Positions 43,235-51,788 of a stretch of DNA of 64,000 bases are shown piece after piece. The notes under the pieces are model-generated. The model did no database searches. It saw nothing but the letters and a program-made list of their open reading frames with translations, and had not been told where the DNA came from. A program made the translations under genes and the position numbers. The DNA comes from Paenibacillus sp. LHD-117 (GTDB taxonomy: Bacteria > Bacillota > Bacilli > Paenibacillales > Paenibacillaceae), in NCBI RefSeq assembly GCF_030929555.1, contig NZ_JAVFVT010000038.1:1-64000 (forward strand), written 5' to 3'. Each line of letters opens with the position of its first letter. Positions within the stretch are counted from its first letter, which is position 1.

Positions 43235-44031
43235 CTCGCACCTCCGCCGTCATGGTCTTCGTTCTCTTCCGCTCCGGTCGGCCAATCCTCGAACTGCTCG
43301 CGCGTGATCGGCACGAATTCGACGCGGTCGCCGCCTTCGAGCAAGCTCGGCCGGCTATGGCGCGGACGGAAGAGCGGCATCGGCGTTCGGCCGATGATTT
43401 GCCAGCCGCCCGGCGTGCCGATCGGATAAACGCCCGTTTGCCCTCCGGCGATCCCTACGCTTCCAGCGGGAATGATCGTTCGGGGCGCGGTCCTTCTCGG
43501 CGCGGCGATCGTTTCGGGCATGCCGCCAAGGTACGGAAATCCCGGCGCGAATCCGATCATATAGACGGTATACTTGCCGCCGCTGTGCAATGCGACGACC
43601 TCCTCCGTCGTAAGACCGGCATGCGCCGCGACCTCGCCGAGGTCCGGACCGTAGTCGCCGCCGTAACAGACGGGAATCCGCACGGTTCGAAGCGCACGGC
43701 CATCGGCGCTTCCGAACGGCATACCTATCAAAACTGCGCGGACGCGATTGCTCACCGTTTGGTACACCGTCTCATCCCTCGCCTCGTCCGGCCTTCGGTT
43801 CAAGCTGACCAAATACGGATTGTAATAAAGCGCGACCGAAGCGTAAGCCGGCACGCATTCGACGAAACCGGCCCATGTCGATTGCGCCTCCAGCCGCTCG
43901 GTCACGGCAGAGACCTTCGCCAAGGTCATCTCGTTCATGACGTCTCCGAGCGTAATGAGCAGCCCGCAATCGCCTAGCGGTTGAAGCTTGAATTCGTCCC
44001 TCGCGGACATAGACATTCCCCCGATGTCCAT
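43231..44031 (-). CDS. pxpB: 5-oxoprolinase subunit PxpB (KipI-like)
   Basis: The product is a 266-residue protein with the family motifs LQPLGDCGLLITLG, RTVRIPVCYGGDYGPDLGEV, YMIGFAPGFPYLGGM and SVGIAGGQTGVYPIGTPGGW. The start at 44031 (MDIGGMSMSA) is chosen for GGAGGGG seven bases upstream; the frame is open for 74 codons before this, into the intergenic space and pxpA. In Bacillus the KipI homologue also inhibits KinA, so a signalling role is possible. Confidence 0.92.
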   Translation of the reverse strand: MDIGGMSMSARDEFKLQPLGDCGLLITLGDVMNEMTLAKVSAVTERLEAQSTWAGFVECVPAYASVALYYNPYLVSLNRRPDEARDETVYQTVSNRVRAVLIGMPFGSADGRALRTVRIPVCYGGDYGPDLGEVAAHAGLTTEEVVALHSGGKYTVYMIGFAPGFPYLGGMPETIAAPRRTAPRTIIPAGSVGIAGGQTGVYPIGTPGGWQIIGRTPMPLFRPRHSRPSLLEGGDRVEFVPITREQFEDWPTGAEENEDHDGGGAR

Positions 44032-44120
44032 TCCGATCCCCTCCGTTTCCGATGTCTGATTGCCTAGTAGTATGAGTGTTGCTTCGCGAATGGCTGCGGA
44101 TCTATCCATTGCGGAAGGCG

Positions 44121-44909
44121 TTAGCCGTTCCGGTCCGCCCTGCCGAGTTCGATGCCCTCTTCGCGAAGCGCCTCGCCCAGCGCCCTGACATGACTGAGCG
44201 CATCCGGCGAATCGCCGTGCACGCATACCGTATCCGCTTGCAATCGCAGCCATGTGCCTTGCCGCGTCTTCACTTCGCCTGCTCTGACGAGCCGCACAAT
44301 CTGCGCCGACGCTTCGGCCGAGTCGGCCAGAACGGCTCCCGCCGCGTGCCGCGGCGTAAGCGACCCGTCCTCTTCGTACGAACGGTCGGCGAAGACTTCG
44401 TTCGCCGCCCGGAGTCCGAGCCGTTCGGCGGACCGGATTAACTCGCTGCCAGACAGCCCATATAACATCATATTCCCGTCTACTTTATATATGGCTTCCG
44501 CGATCGCATCCGCAAGCGCGGCGTCCCGCGCGGCCATATTGTACAGCGCGCCGTGCGGCTTCACATGCGATACCCGAACGCCTTCGGCCGCCGCGAACGC
44601 TTGCACGGCGCCGATCTGGTATACCGTCAGCTCGTACGCTTCGCGCGGGCTGATCGTCATCGCGCGCCGTCCAAAGCCCTGCAGATCCGGCAATCCCGGA
44701 TGGGCGCCGATCGCGACGTCGTGCTCAAGCGCAAGCTTGACCGTGGCCGCAATCGTGCCGGGATCGCCCGCATGGAAGCCGCAGGCGATGTTAGCGGACG
44801 TAATATGCCGCATCAGTTCGGCGTCGTCCCCCATTCGGTATGCGCCGTAGCCTTCTCCCATATCGCAATTCAAATCGATTCGAAGTTTCCCAGTCGGAAC
44901 CACCTGCAC
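44121..44909 (-). CDS. pxpA: 5-oxoprolinase subunit PxpA (LamB/YcsF family)
   Basis: The product is a 262-residue protein. Signatures: IDLNCDMGEGYGAYRMGDD, SANIACGFHAGDP, IGAHPGLPDLQGFGRR and VKPHGALYN. It is first in the pxpA-B-C unit. GTG 44909 with GGGGG upstream is the likely start; the next possible start would cut into the conserved N-terminus. Confidence 0.92.
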   Translation of the reverse strand: MQVVPTGKLRIDLNCDMGEGYGAYRMGDDAELMRHITSANIACGFHAGDPGTIAATVKLALEHDVAIGAHPGLPDLQGFGRRAMTISPREAYELTVYQIGAVQAFAAAEGVRVSHVKPHGALYNMAARDAALADAIAEAIYKVDGNMMLYGLSGSELIRSAERLGLRAANEVFADRSYEEDGSLTPRHAAGAVLADSAEASAQIVRLVRAGEVKTRQGTWLRLQADTVCVHGDSPDALSHVRALGEALREEGIELGRADRNG

Positions 44910-45014
44910 GCCCCCAGTCTTCTCTGATATCTTCTATTATAGCGCATGACCGGGGGCCTTCGCCGCAGAAAACATGGCACGATTATGGAATTGTCCAGGT
45001 AAAAAAGTTCCAAT

Positions 45015-45185
45015 ATGTGGTATGCTGGACGTGATAAGTCGATACAAGGAGTTTGCGGAGGTATTGCGGAATTTCTCGGCATTTCTTCATTCGGTATTAG
45101 ATTAATTTTCATTTTAACCATACCCGTATCCTTTATTATTTATATTATATTGGCTAATAGCCTTGACGAAATTACCAGCATATAA
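45015..45185 (+). CDS. 56-residue PspC-domain protein
   Basis: The ATG at 45015 opens a 56-residue frame: MWYAGRDKSIQGVCGGIAEF, then LGISSFGIRLIFILTIPVSF and a second hydrophobic stretch. This is a minimal PspC domain (the usual pattern is 'R...d..iaGVCgGlAeyfgid...vRl.fv'). It is a small membrane protein that may take part in envelope-stress signalling. The ribosome binding site is weak (AGGT 12 bases upstream). It lies on the AT-rich side of a sharp composition change after pxpA. Confidence 0.7.
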   Translation: MWYAGRDKSIQGVCGGIAEFLGISSFGIRLIFILTIPVSFIIYIILANSLDEITSI

Positions 45186-45225
45186 ATTCGGAGTACTGAA
45201 GTATGCAATTTTGGGGAAGGTGACG

Positions 45226-46176
45226 ATGGCAAATATTAATGAGATAGCATTGCGTGCAGGAGTTTCCGTATCGACAGTATCAAGGGTACTAAATCACCAC
45301 CCCTATGTATCTGAAACGAAGCGCGCAGCTGTACAGCGTGTGATTAATGAATTGGACTATACGCCAAATCGCTCAGCTGTTGATTTGATTCGTAAGGAAA
45401 CAAGAAATATCGGTGTGATCATGCCGTACAACAACAATCAAGCCTTTGATCAACTCCTTCATGGTGTACTTAATCGATCGGTTGAGCTGGATTACACCAC
45501 GGTGGTTCTGCCTACAAAGTACGATCCGGATAAAGAGCTCAGCTACTTCAACATGCTGAAAAATAAACAACTGGATGGAATCATCATTACCTCTCGTTCG
45601 AACACCTGGAGTACTATTATTCCGTATACGAAGTATGGGACGATCGTCGCATGCGAGTTTACGGATCATCCTGAGATTGGCTGTGCTTACATGGATCGAT
45701 TTGCATCATTCGTAGACACTTTTCAACTGTTAAAGGATAAAGGGCATTCACGAGTTGCTTTTACGACGGCAAGAGGAGAAGAGAGCAATAGTACACAATT
45801 GACGATAAAAGCATATCAGCACATATTCGGTGAACTGCCGCCAGCATACTATATCAGGGATTGCTACAGCATTAATGACGGGGTAAGAGCGGCACAACAA
45901 CTGCTTAATATAGATCATAGACCAACCGCAATTTATGCGAACGGCGATGAGGTTGCAGCAGGTATTTATCAGTACGCAGGAAGCATACAACTGGAGGTGC
46001 CAAAAGATCTGGCGATTATTGGCCAGGAGAATCAGCCTGTAGGAATTGGATTACACCTATCAACGGTTGATCATCAATTGGTTAAAGTTGGTGAAACAGC
46101 CTTTGATCTTGCAATTGGGAAGTCAAGGGATAAGGTAGAGGTTCCTTATCACATTATTGTGCGCCAATCGATCTAA
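45226..46176 (+). CDS. LacI-family transcriptional regulator
   Basis: The product is a 316-residue repressor. The N-terminal helix-turn-helix is NINEIALRAGVSVSTVSRVL with the following hinge helix. The periplasmic-binding-protein-like effector domain starts IGVIMPYNNNQAFDQLLHGV. The start at 45226 is fixed by GGGGAAGGTG; the longer frame overlaps the PspC gene. The base composition is visibly AT-richer than pxpA or pbuG. It is followed by a HAD phosphatase gene. Its sugar or nucleotide ligand is unknown. Confidence 0.9.
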   Translation: MANINEIALRAGVSVSTVSRVLNHHPYVSETKRAAVQRVINELDYTPNRSAVDLIRKETRNIGVIMPYNNNQAFDQLLHGVLNRSVELDYTTVVLPTKYDPDKELSYFNMLKNKQLDGIIITSRSNTWSTIIPYTKYGTIVACEFTDHPEIGCAYMDRFASFVDTFQLLKDKGHSRVAFTTARGEESNSTQLTIKAYQHIFGELPPAYYIRDCYSINDGVRAAQQLLNIDHRPTAIYANGDEVAAGIYQYAGSIQLEVPKDLAIIGQENQPVGIGLHLSTVDHQLVKVGETAFDLAIGKSRDKVEVPYHIIVRQSI

Positions 46177-46257
46177 CTATTGACCTGAAATGGATTTCAT
46201 ACTTTAGCATACATTCAGGGAGCACATCTCTAATCATGCTGAAGGAGGATGTTAATC

Positions 46258-46884
46258 ATGTATCATACCTATATCTTTGACATCGACGGCACATTAATTA
46301 ATACAGAGCAAGCGGTGCTGGGTTCTTTGCAGAAGTTGCTGAAGAATAACTATAATCGGGAACTGACCCAGCAAGATCTATCGTTTGTGCTTGGGATTCC
46401 AGGAGCGGTCTCCTTGCGCCAACTCGGAATTGAAGACGTAAATCATGCAAATAAATGCTGGAATGATCTTATGAGGGATTACCAACATACAATTCATGTA
46501 TACGAGGGTATTCATCAACTGCTTACTGATTTAAGGAAGCACTCGATTCGTACAGGAGTAGTGACGTCCAAGACGAAACAAGAGTTTCTAGATGATTTCG
46601 TCCCGTTTGGTCTCGATAATGATCTGCCTTATGCTGTATGCGCAGATGATACGAAGCTGCATAAGCCTCATCCAGAGCCTTTGCTTAAGTTTCTTGAAAT
46701 ATCAGGCGCACAGGCTGAAACATCCATATACATCGGCGACACCATCTATGACTATGAATGTGCCAGAGACGCTGGCGTTGACTTTGGATTAGCGCTATGG
46801 GGTTGCAAGCAACCTGATGCTATACCAGCCAAGTATAAGTTTAAGCACTCGAAAGATATTCTTTCCATATTAAATCTTCATTGA
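46258..46884 (+). CDS. HAD-superfamily phosphatase (phosphoglycolate/pyrophosphatase-like)
   Basis: The product is 208 residues. HAD motifs: FDIDGTLINTE (I, nucleophile Asp), VTSKTK (II), Lys in KLHKPHPEPLLKF (III) and IGDTIYDYECARDAG (IV). The helical cap after motif I places it with PGPase-like HAD subclass IA. ATG 46258 follows GGAGG at normal spacing; an ATG three codons earlier abuts the GGAGG. Probably cotranscribed with the LacI regulator gene. Confidence 0.87.
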   Translation: MYHTYIFDIDGTLINTEQAVLGSLQKLLKNNYNRELTQQDLSFVLGIPGAVSLRQLGIEDVNHANKCWNDLMRDYQHTIHVYEGIHQLLTDLRKHSIRTGVVTSKTKQEFLDDFVPFGLDNDLPYAVCADDTKLHKPHPEPLLKFLEISGAQAETSIYIGDTIYDYECARDAGVDFGLALWGCKQPDAIPAKYKFKHSKDILSILNLH

Positions 46885-46951
46885 ACGGCTTAATCACGTA
46901 GAACAGCTCCAGCTCCTCTACCGCCTCCTTCGTAGGCGCCAGCTCCAACAA

Positions 46952-46984
46952 AAAAAAGCAGCGCCGGCCCAGCGCTGCTTTTCC
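46952..46984. terminator. bidirectional terminator
   Basis: AAAAAGCAGCGC and GCGCTGCTTTT form a symmetric stem between the plus-strand HAD gene and the minus-strand pbuG gene. Confidence 0.85.
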
Positions 46985-46992
46985 ATATTCTT

Positions 46993-48378
46993 TTATTCCC
47001 CGCCCATGAACACGTACCGGCAGACGATCAGAACCGCCAGCAGCCACATGAGCCAATGTACGTTGTATTTGCCTTTGCCGGCGACGTTGGCTACGGAAGC
47101 CAGAACGACGTAGGATACGATGCCGAAGGAAATGCCGTTTGCGATGCTGTACGTGAAAGGCATCAAGGCAAGCGTCAGGAACGCCGGAATCGCGTACACC
47201 ATGTCGGAGAAATCGATCTCCTTCACGGATTGCATCATCAGCACGCCGACGATGATCAGAGCCGCGGCCGTCGCGGAGCCCGGTACGAGCGCCACCAGCG
47301 GCGATAGGAAGATCGCAAGCAAGAAGCACACGCCTGTCGTAATCGCGGTCAGGCCGGAACGTCCGCCTTGCGCGATGCCCGCGGAGCTCTCTACGTAAGC
47401 CGTTACGGTGCTCGTGCCGAGCACGGCGCCGCCGCCTACGCCAATGGCGTCGACCAGCATCGCTTTGCCGACGCGTTTCTTGCCTTCTTCGGGGTTCTTC
47501 ATGATGCCGGCACGGTTCGCCGTGCCGATGAGCGTGCCGAACGTATCGAACAGTTCGACGAACGTGAATGTCAGGATGATCGTAACGAGGCCGACTTCGA
47601 ATACGCCCGCGAAGTCGAAGTGCCCTACGTTCATCGTGCCGAAATCAGGCACCCATGTTTTGCCGCTAAGAGCTGAGCTAGCGTCCACATGGCCCGTCAG
47701 CAGCGCGATGATCGTCGTGCCGAGAATACCGAACAGAATAGCGCCCGGTACGCGCATCACCATCAGAATCGCGATAAGCGCGATGGCGATGACAGTAAAC
47801 ACGACCGATTCGTTATGGAAGCTGCCAAGCTGAATGACGGTTTCCGGACCAAGGACCGGCGTGAACTTGCCTGCCTCGATATTGGAGAAGCTGGATACCG
47901 CGATCGTCATCAGACCGCTGTTCTTCAGGCCGATAATGGCGATGAACAAGCCGATGCCGACCGTGATCGCGTGCTTCAGGCTGTCGGGAACGGCCGTGAT
48001 CAGCATTTGGCGGATTTGCGTTACCGTAAGAATGATGAAGATGATGCCGGAGATGAATACCGCGGTAAGTCCCATTGCCGGAGAGATCGGAGTATCCGAC
48101 GCTTGGGATGCGATAATGACCGATGCGAAGTATGCGTTAAGACCCATGCCAGGCGCAAGCGCTACCGGGAAGTTGACGAACAAGCCCATCGCGATGGAGA
48201 AAATGCCGGCCGCCATAGCCGTAGCCAAAAATACGCCCGTCCAGTTCAAACCGGACGGCTCCAAAATCATCGGGTTGACGGCCAATATGTAAGCCATCGT
48301 CATGAAAGTCGTCAGACCGGCCATGATTTCAGTTCTGACATTTGTTCCCAGTTCCTTCAAACGAAAGAAACGTTCCAT
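46993..48378 (-). CDS. pbuG: guanine/hypoxanthine permease PbuG (AzgA/NCS2 family)
   Basis: The product is a 461-residue, 12-14-segment membrane protein. The family start MERFFRLKELGTNVRTEIMAG and AYILAVNPMIL, then APGMGLNAYF, are diagnostic of AzgA-like purine permeases. ESSAGIAQGGRSGLTAI is the second signature. The ATG at 48378 follows GGGAGGG. Control is by a purine riboswitch with a terminator and by an upstream PurBox pair, consistent with hypoxanthine/guanine uptake. Confidence 0.93.
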   Translation of the reverse strand: MERFFRLKELGTNVRTEIMAGLTTFMTMAYILAVNPMILEPSGLNWTGVFLATAMAAGIFSIAMGLFVNFPVALAPGMGLNAYFASVIIASQASDTPISPAMGLTAVFISGIIFIILTVTQIRQMLITAVPDSLKHAITVGIGLFIAIIGLKNSGLMTIAVSSFSNIEAGKFTPVLGPETVIQLGSFHNESVVFTVIAIALIAILMVMRVPGAILFGILGTTIIALLTGHVDASSALSGKTWVPDFGTMNVGHFDFAGVFEVGLVTIILTFTFVELFDTFGTLIGTANRAGIMKNPEEGKKRVGKAMLVDAIGVGGGAVLGTSTVTAYVESSAGIAQGGRSGLTAITTGVCFLLAIFLSPLVALVPGSATAAALIIVGVLMMQSVKEIDFSDMVYAIPAFLTLALMPFTYSIANGISFGIVSYVVLASVANVAGKGKYNVHWLMWLLAVLIVCRYVFMGGE

Positions 48379-48409
48379 TTTGATAATACCCTCCCAAAAA
48401 TGTGTTGGA

Positions 48410-48462
48410 ACAAACAAAGAAGCCTAGAAAAAAATGCAATACGGCGCATTTCTCCTAGGCTC
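48410..48462 (-). terminator. riboswitch-controlled terminator of pbuG
   Basis: On the minus strand GCCTAGGAGAAATGC pairs with GCATTTTTTTCTAGGC, followed by TTCTTTGTTTGTT, between the aptamer and pbuG. Confidence 0.7.
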
Positions 48463-48516
48463 TGCAAAAAGGGAAAGAACCATGCGCCGAGGCCGCGGCA
48501 CATGCATTCTTTCACT

Positions 48517-48588
48517 CTCTTCGTAGCCTGATCATTTACGGTGACCGAGTAGAGACTCTCAAGCCGATTCTTGAGATTATACGAAAAG
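48517..48588 (-). promoter_or_regulatory. purine riboswitch of pbuG, divergent junction
   Basis: On the minus strand: CTTTTCGTA/TACGAAGAG (P1), TATAAT joiner, CTCAAG/CTTGAG (P2), GTCTCTAC core, GGTCA-CCGTAAA-TGATC (P3) and GGCTACG. The ligand base is C, as in guanine aptamers. It departs from the consensus in L2 (AATCGG), in C-to-U after CUAC, and in GGCUACG instead of GACUACG. Confidence 0.85.
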
Positions 48589-48619
48589 TTCCTATGCGGT
48601 TGTTGTTTTCCGTTTTCAA

Positions 48620-48648
48620 TTCTAATGAGAATTCATTCATTTTGTCAA
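48620..48648 (-). promoter_or_regulatory. sigma-A promoter of pbuG
   Basis: TTGACA (48648-48643), a 17-base spacer and TTAGAA (48625-48620) precede the aptamer on the minus strand. Confidence 0.7.
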
Positions 48649-48653
48649 CCATT

Positions 48654-48697
48654 TTCACGAATGTTCGTGTCCGAAACCTATTCCAATATTCGTAAAT
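48654..48697. promoter_or_regulatory. putative PurBox pair of pbuG
   Basis: TTTCACGAATGTT and AATATTCGTAAAT keep the CGAA/TTCG cores at 34 bases (33 in the pur operator) and lie directly upstream of the -35. They are less perfect than the pur operon boxes. Confidence 0.5.
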
Positions 48698-48745
48698 GGA
48701 ACGTTTTCATTATAATTCCAGCTAGCGGAAAACCCGCTGCGGCGA

Positions 48746-49858
48746 TTACTCCAGGATGAAAGGCAGCAGGACGATGAGCAGGATGAGGATGGCGAAAATA
48801 ACCCACACCCCCGGTCGCGCATGATTGATCGTCCACCCGATGCCGAACCGCTTCTCTACGAAATAGGATGGATCGTCCGGATTGTAATAAAACTGCCCGA
48901 GCTTCCAGTAACGGTCTTGATCTGCCGCCGATGCGTATTGTTTCGCCGTATTTTCCTTATCCAGCTTGATCCGGCTTCCGCCCTGTCCCGTCTTTACGGA
49001 TAAGACGATGGAAGCTAGCGTCATGATCCCGACAACCGCGATCGTAGCGACAGCGGCCACGTTGCCGCTCCAGCCGTACAGCATGCCGACGGGTATTAAA
49101 CCAAGCGTGGCCATGATCATGAAACCGAACGCAATGAGATAAGAGGACCAGATCTGGCGGAACTTCATGTTCCGGAGCAGCGAACCTTCCGGATCGCCCG
49201 GTTCCGCTACTTGTTTGCTTCTGCCGATGACGGCATTCGTGAAGACGAACACGACAAGCAGGAACGACTGGACGAAAGCGGGCCACAACACCGATCGGTA
49301 ACTCTTCGCCACGGCGCGGGTCACTTCGCCGTCCAAGCCGTATTTCATCGGAATTTGGTCGGGAAGCCGGTCATAACCAATGACGCCGACGAGTACCGTC
49401 GCCAGAATGAGCAGGATATGGGGGATGAACCAATAATTCGGCTGCGTCAGCTTGCCCGAACGAAACCGGGTGCTGACGATAATACGCTGCGGAGCGTCCT
49501 TGAGCCAGCGTTCGCGTTCTTTGAGCGATTTGACGGCTTGATGCTGTTTATAATAGATCACGAAGGAGAGGATCATATAACCGACGACATGGGAGACGAG
49601 CAGTGCGCCCCATGTTTTCTCTCCGGAAATGTACAACGAACATATCAGCAGAGACAGAGTCAAAATCGTTCCCGCTCCTCCGTTCCACCATACGTATTTC
49701 CCTCTGAGCGACTCGATAACCGGGTGGTTTTGCGCTTCCTCCGGAATCGTGACGCCGAAGCTTTCGATTTTTCTCGTCAGCAGCGGAATGACCGTCGTCG
49801 TCAGGACGACTGGGACCATAATGACAAGCGATAGCAGCAACATCCAATTAATCGACAT
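48746..49858 (-). CDS. DUF1648/DUF5808 polytopic membrane protein
   Basis: The product is 370 residues with eight or so membrane segments. GYDRLPDQIPMKYGLDGEV is the DUF1648 signature; the C-terminal YWKLGQFYYNPDDPSYFVEK and IGWTINHARP form DUF5808. Proteins of this kind sit with YtrA/YhcF-type GntR regulators and are linked to envelope or antibiotic stress. It overlaps the GntR gene by 11 bases. Its biochemical function is unknown. Confidence 0.8.
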   Translation of the reverse strand: MSINWMLLLSLVIMVPVVLTTTVIPLLTRKIESFGVTIPEEAQNHPVIESLRGKYVWWNGGAGTILTLSLLICSLYISGEKTWGALLVSHVVGYMILSFVIYYKQHQAVKSLKERERWLKDAPQRIIVSTRFRSGKLTQPNYWFIPHILLILATVLVGVIGYDRLPDQIPMKYGLDGEVTRAVAKSYRSVLWPAFVQSFLLVVFVFTNAVIGRSKQVAEPGDPEGSLLRNMKFRQIWSSYLIAFGFMIMATLGLIPVGMLYGWSGNVAAVATIAVVGIMTLASIVLSVKTGQGGSRIKLDKENTAKQYASAADQDRYWKLGQFYYNPDDPSYFVEKRFGIGWTINHARPGVWVIFAILILLIVLLPFILE

Positions 49859-50249
49859 TCGAATTCTCCTCTCTTCTCATATCCTCGAATACGGAACGGC
49901 TTAACTCGTCAAATTGCTCCTTCGTAAGCCCCCGGCAGATCGCGTCCGCGATAAACGGCCTCAGTTGTTCAGCGAGCCGCTGCCTATACGGTTGATCCGC
50001 GGGTGGCATGGAATCGGGATTCACGACGACGCCTTGCTTCCGGTTAATTTGGACGTATCCTTCCTGCTTCAGGATTTGGTAAGCCTTGTTCACGGTATGG
50101 AGATTAATGCCCAGATCCGAAGCAAGCCCGCGTACCGAAGGGAGCGCATCGCCAGGCAGCAGCCGCTTGCGGGCGATGCCTTCCACGATGGCGTTAACGA
50201 GCTGCGTATAGATGGGAACCTCCGATTGCAAATCAATCTCCAACAGCAT
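49848..50249 (-). CDS. GntR-family regulator (YtrA subfamily)
   Basis: The product is 133 residues, a short GntR protein. The winged helix is QLVNAIVEGIARKRLLPGDA, LPSVRGLASDLGINLHTVNK, AYQILKQEGYVQIN; the C-terminal dimerisation tail is short, as in the YtrA subfamily. It starts at ATG 50249 and is cotranscribed with the DUF1648 gene, which it probably controls together with itself. Confidence 0.9.
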   Translation of the reverse strand: MLLEIDLQSEVPIYTQLVNAIVEGIARKRLLPGDALPSVRGLASDLGINLHTVNKAYQILKQEGYVQINRKQGVVVNPDSMPPADQPYRQRLAEQLRPFIADAICRGLTKEQFDELSRSVFEDMRREENSNVD

Positions 50250-50380
50250 AATCCTTCACCACCTACATTGACTATTTGTTATATATCAACTATAACAGAT
50301 AGATTTTATATGCGCAAGGGGCATGTGGATACGGCGTGCGCGATAGGTCGAAAAAGTCGTTTTGCGAGGCGGTTGAAACG

Positions 50381-50434
50381 CAAAAAACGTTCGGCCCGAC
50401 CAAGGAATATTGTCCTCAGGCGAGCCGAACGTTT
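50381..50434 (-). terminator. terminator of the GH4 operon
   Basis: AAACGTTCGGC (from 50386) and GCCGAACGTTT (to about 50433) form an 11-base stem with a long loop. On the minus strand TTTTTTGCG follows. Confidence 0.75.
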
Positions 50435-50462
50435 GGTTAAGCATTGGCGGTACGCGTGCGTG

Positions 50463-51776
50463 TTAAACGTTTTTGAAGAAGTTAGGCAAGTAAGTCCTGT
50501 TTGCTTCGAGCATTTCTTCAAGCAGCGCCTTCGCCACCGTTACGCTAGGTACGAGCGGATGATGCACGAGCGCTTGCAGCGCGATGCCGCGATCGCCGGT
50601 GATTGCCGCTTCGATCGTCAACGATTCGTAAGTTTTCACCGCGTGAAGCAGGCCGGTCACATGCTCAGGAATGGTCTGAAGCGGAATCGGTGTCGGTCCT
50701 TGCGCCGTCACCACGCAATTGACCTCGATGCTCGCATCTTCCGGCAGGAACGGAATGATGTTGCCGTTGCGGACGTTCAGCGTCTGAATGTCGCGTTTGT
50801 CCGTGTACAGAGAATGCATCAGATTAACGGCCGCTTCGGAATAATAGGCCCCTCCGCGCTGCTCCAGCTGCTTCGGCTTTTCCTTCAGGTTCACGTCCTT
50901 GTACAGCTCGAACAGCTCGGTTTCGACGCGGCTGACCACATCGGCGCGGGTGCCGTTTTTCTCCATCGACGCTTTCATGTCCGCAAGCATCTTGTCCGTC
51001 ATGTAGAAGTAACGCAGGTAATACGTCGGAATCGCGCCAAGGGAGCTTAAGAAATCCGCGTCCCAATCGAGCGCCGTCACGTTGGAGGCTGTATATTCGC
51101 GGCCTTTGCCGATCAGCTCCGGCAGTTTGTCTTCGCCGTTCACGTATGCCGCCGTTACCCAGTGCAGATGGTTGATGCCCACGAATTCGGGCAGCACTTC
51201 GCGTTCCGTCACGCCGTATTCCTTGGCGAGGAACTTGTAGAAGTTGATCGGCGAATTGCAGAGGCCAACCGTCTTTACCTTCGTATGTTTCTGCACCGCC
51301 TCCGTCACGATGCCGGCTGGGTTAGTGAAGTTCAGCAGCCAAGCGTTCGGAGCGAGTTCTTCGATATCTTTGCAAATGTCCAAAATAACCGGAACGGTAC
51401 GAAGCGCCTTGAACATGCCGCCCGGTCCCGTTGTCTCCTGCCCGATCACGCCGTGGCTGATCGGAATATGTTCGTCGCGGCGGCGCGCTTCGAGCAGTCC
51501 GACGCGCATCTGCGTCGTCACGAAGTCCGCTCCGGCGATTGCTTCGCGGCGATCCAGCGTCAGATGGACCTCGATCGGCAAACCGGATTGTTCGACCATC
51601 CGTTTCGCGAGCGCTCCGACGATGTCCAGCTTATGTTTGCCTTGTTCGATATCGACTAACCATAACTCGCGGATCGGCATTTCATCGTACCGTTTGATGA
51701 ATCCTTCGACGATCTCCGGCGTATACGAGGAACCTCCGCCGATAACGGCGATTTTGAGCGGTTTCTTATTTTTCAT
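50463..51776 (-). CDS. GH4 family 6-phospho-glycosidase
   Basis: The product is a 437-residue NAD- and Mn-dependent GH4 hydrolase of the LicH/CelF (6-phospho-beta-glucosidase) type. It has the Rossmann start LKIAVIGGGSSYTPEIVEGF, NFTNPAGIVTEAV, the metal Cys in GLCNSP and the His in GINHLHW. GH4 enzymes act on phosphorylated disaccharides inside the cell. No PTS gene is nearby; the companion gene is a sugar kinase. ATG 51776 is 12 bases after the kinase stop. Confidence 0.9.
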   Translation of the reverse strand: MKNKKPLKIAVIGGGSSYTPEIVEGFIKRYDEMPIRELWLVDIEQGKHKLDIVGALAKRMVEQSGLPIEVHLTLDRREAIAGADFVTTQMRVGLLEARRRDEHIPISHGVIGQETTGPGGMFKALRTVPVILDICKDIEELAPNAWLLNFTNPAGIVTEAVQKHTKVKTVGLCNSPINFYKFLAKEYGVTEREVLPEFVGINHLHWVTAAYVNGEDKLPELIGKGREYTASNVTALDWDADFLSSLGAIPTYYLRYFYMTDKMLADMKASMEKNGTRADVVSRVETELFELYKDVNLKEKPKQLEQRGGAYYSEAAVNLMHSLYTDKRDIQTLNVRNGNIIPFLPEDASIEVNCVVTAQGPTPIPLQTIPEHVTGLLHAVKTYESLTIEAAITGDRGIALQALVHHPLVPSVTVAKALLEEMLEANRTYLPNFFKNV

Positions 51777-51788
51777 AATGATAACCTC

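Noticed and set aside
43231..44253. Longer pxpB starting at 44253
   Set aside because: The extra 74 codons run through the spacer and the end of pxpA, and the best ribosome binding site is at 44031.
46885..46950. Minus-strand coding end (LELAPTKEAVEELELFYVIK) as a gene
   Set aside because: No start codon, and it begins directly after the pbuG terminator; kept only as a possible remnant.
48617..48645. Fur/PerR-like box in TCTAATGAGAATTCATTCA
   Set aside because: The match to TGATAAT-N-ATTATCA is poor and the sequence is the -10/spacer region of pbuG.
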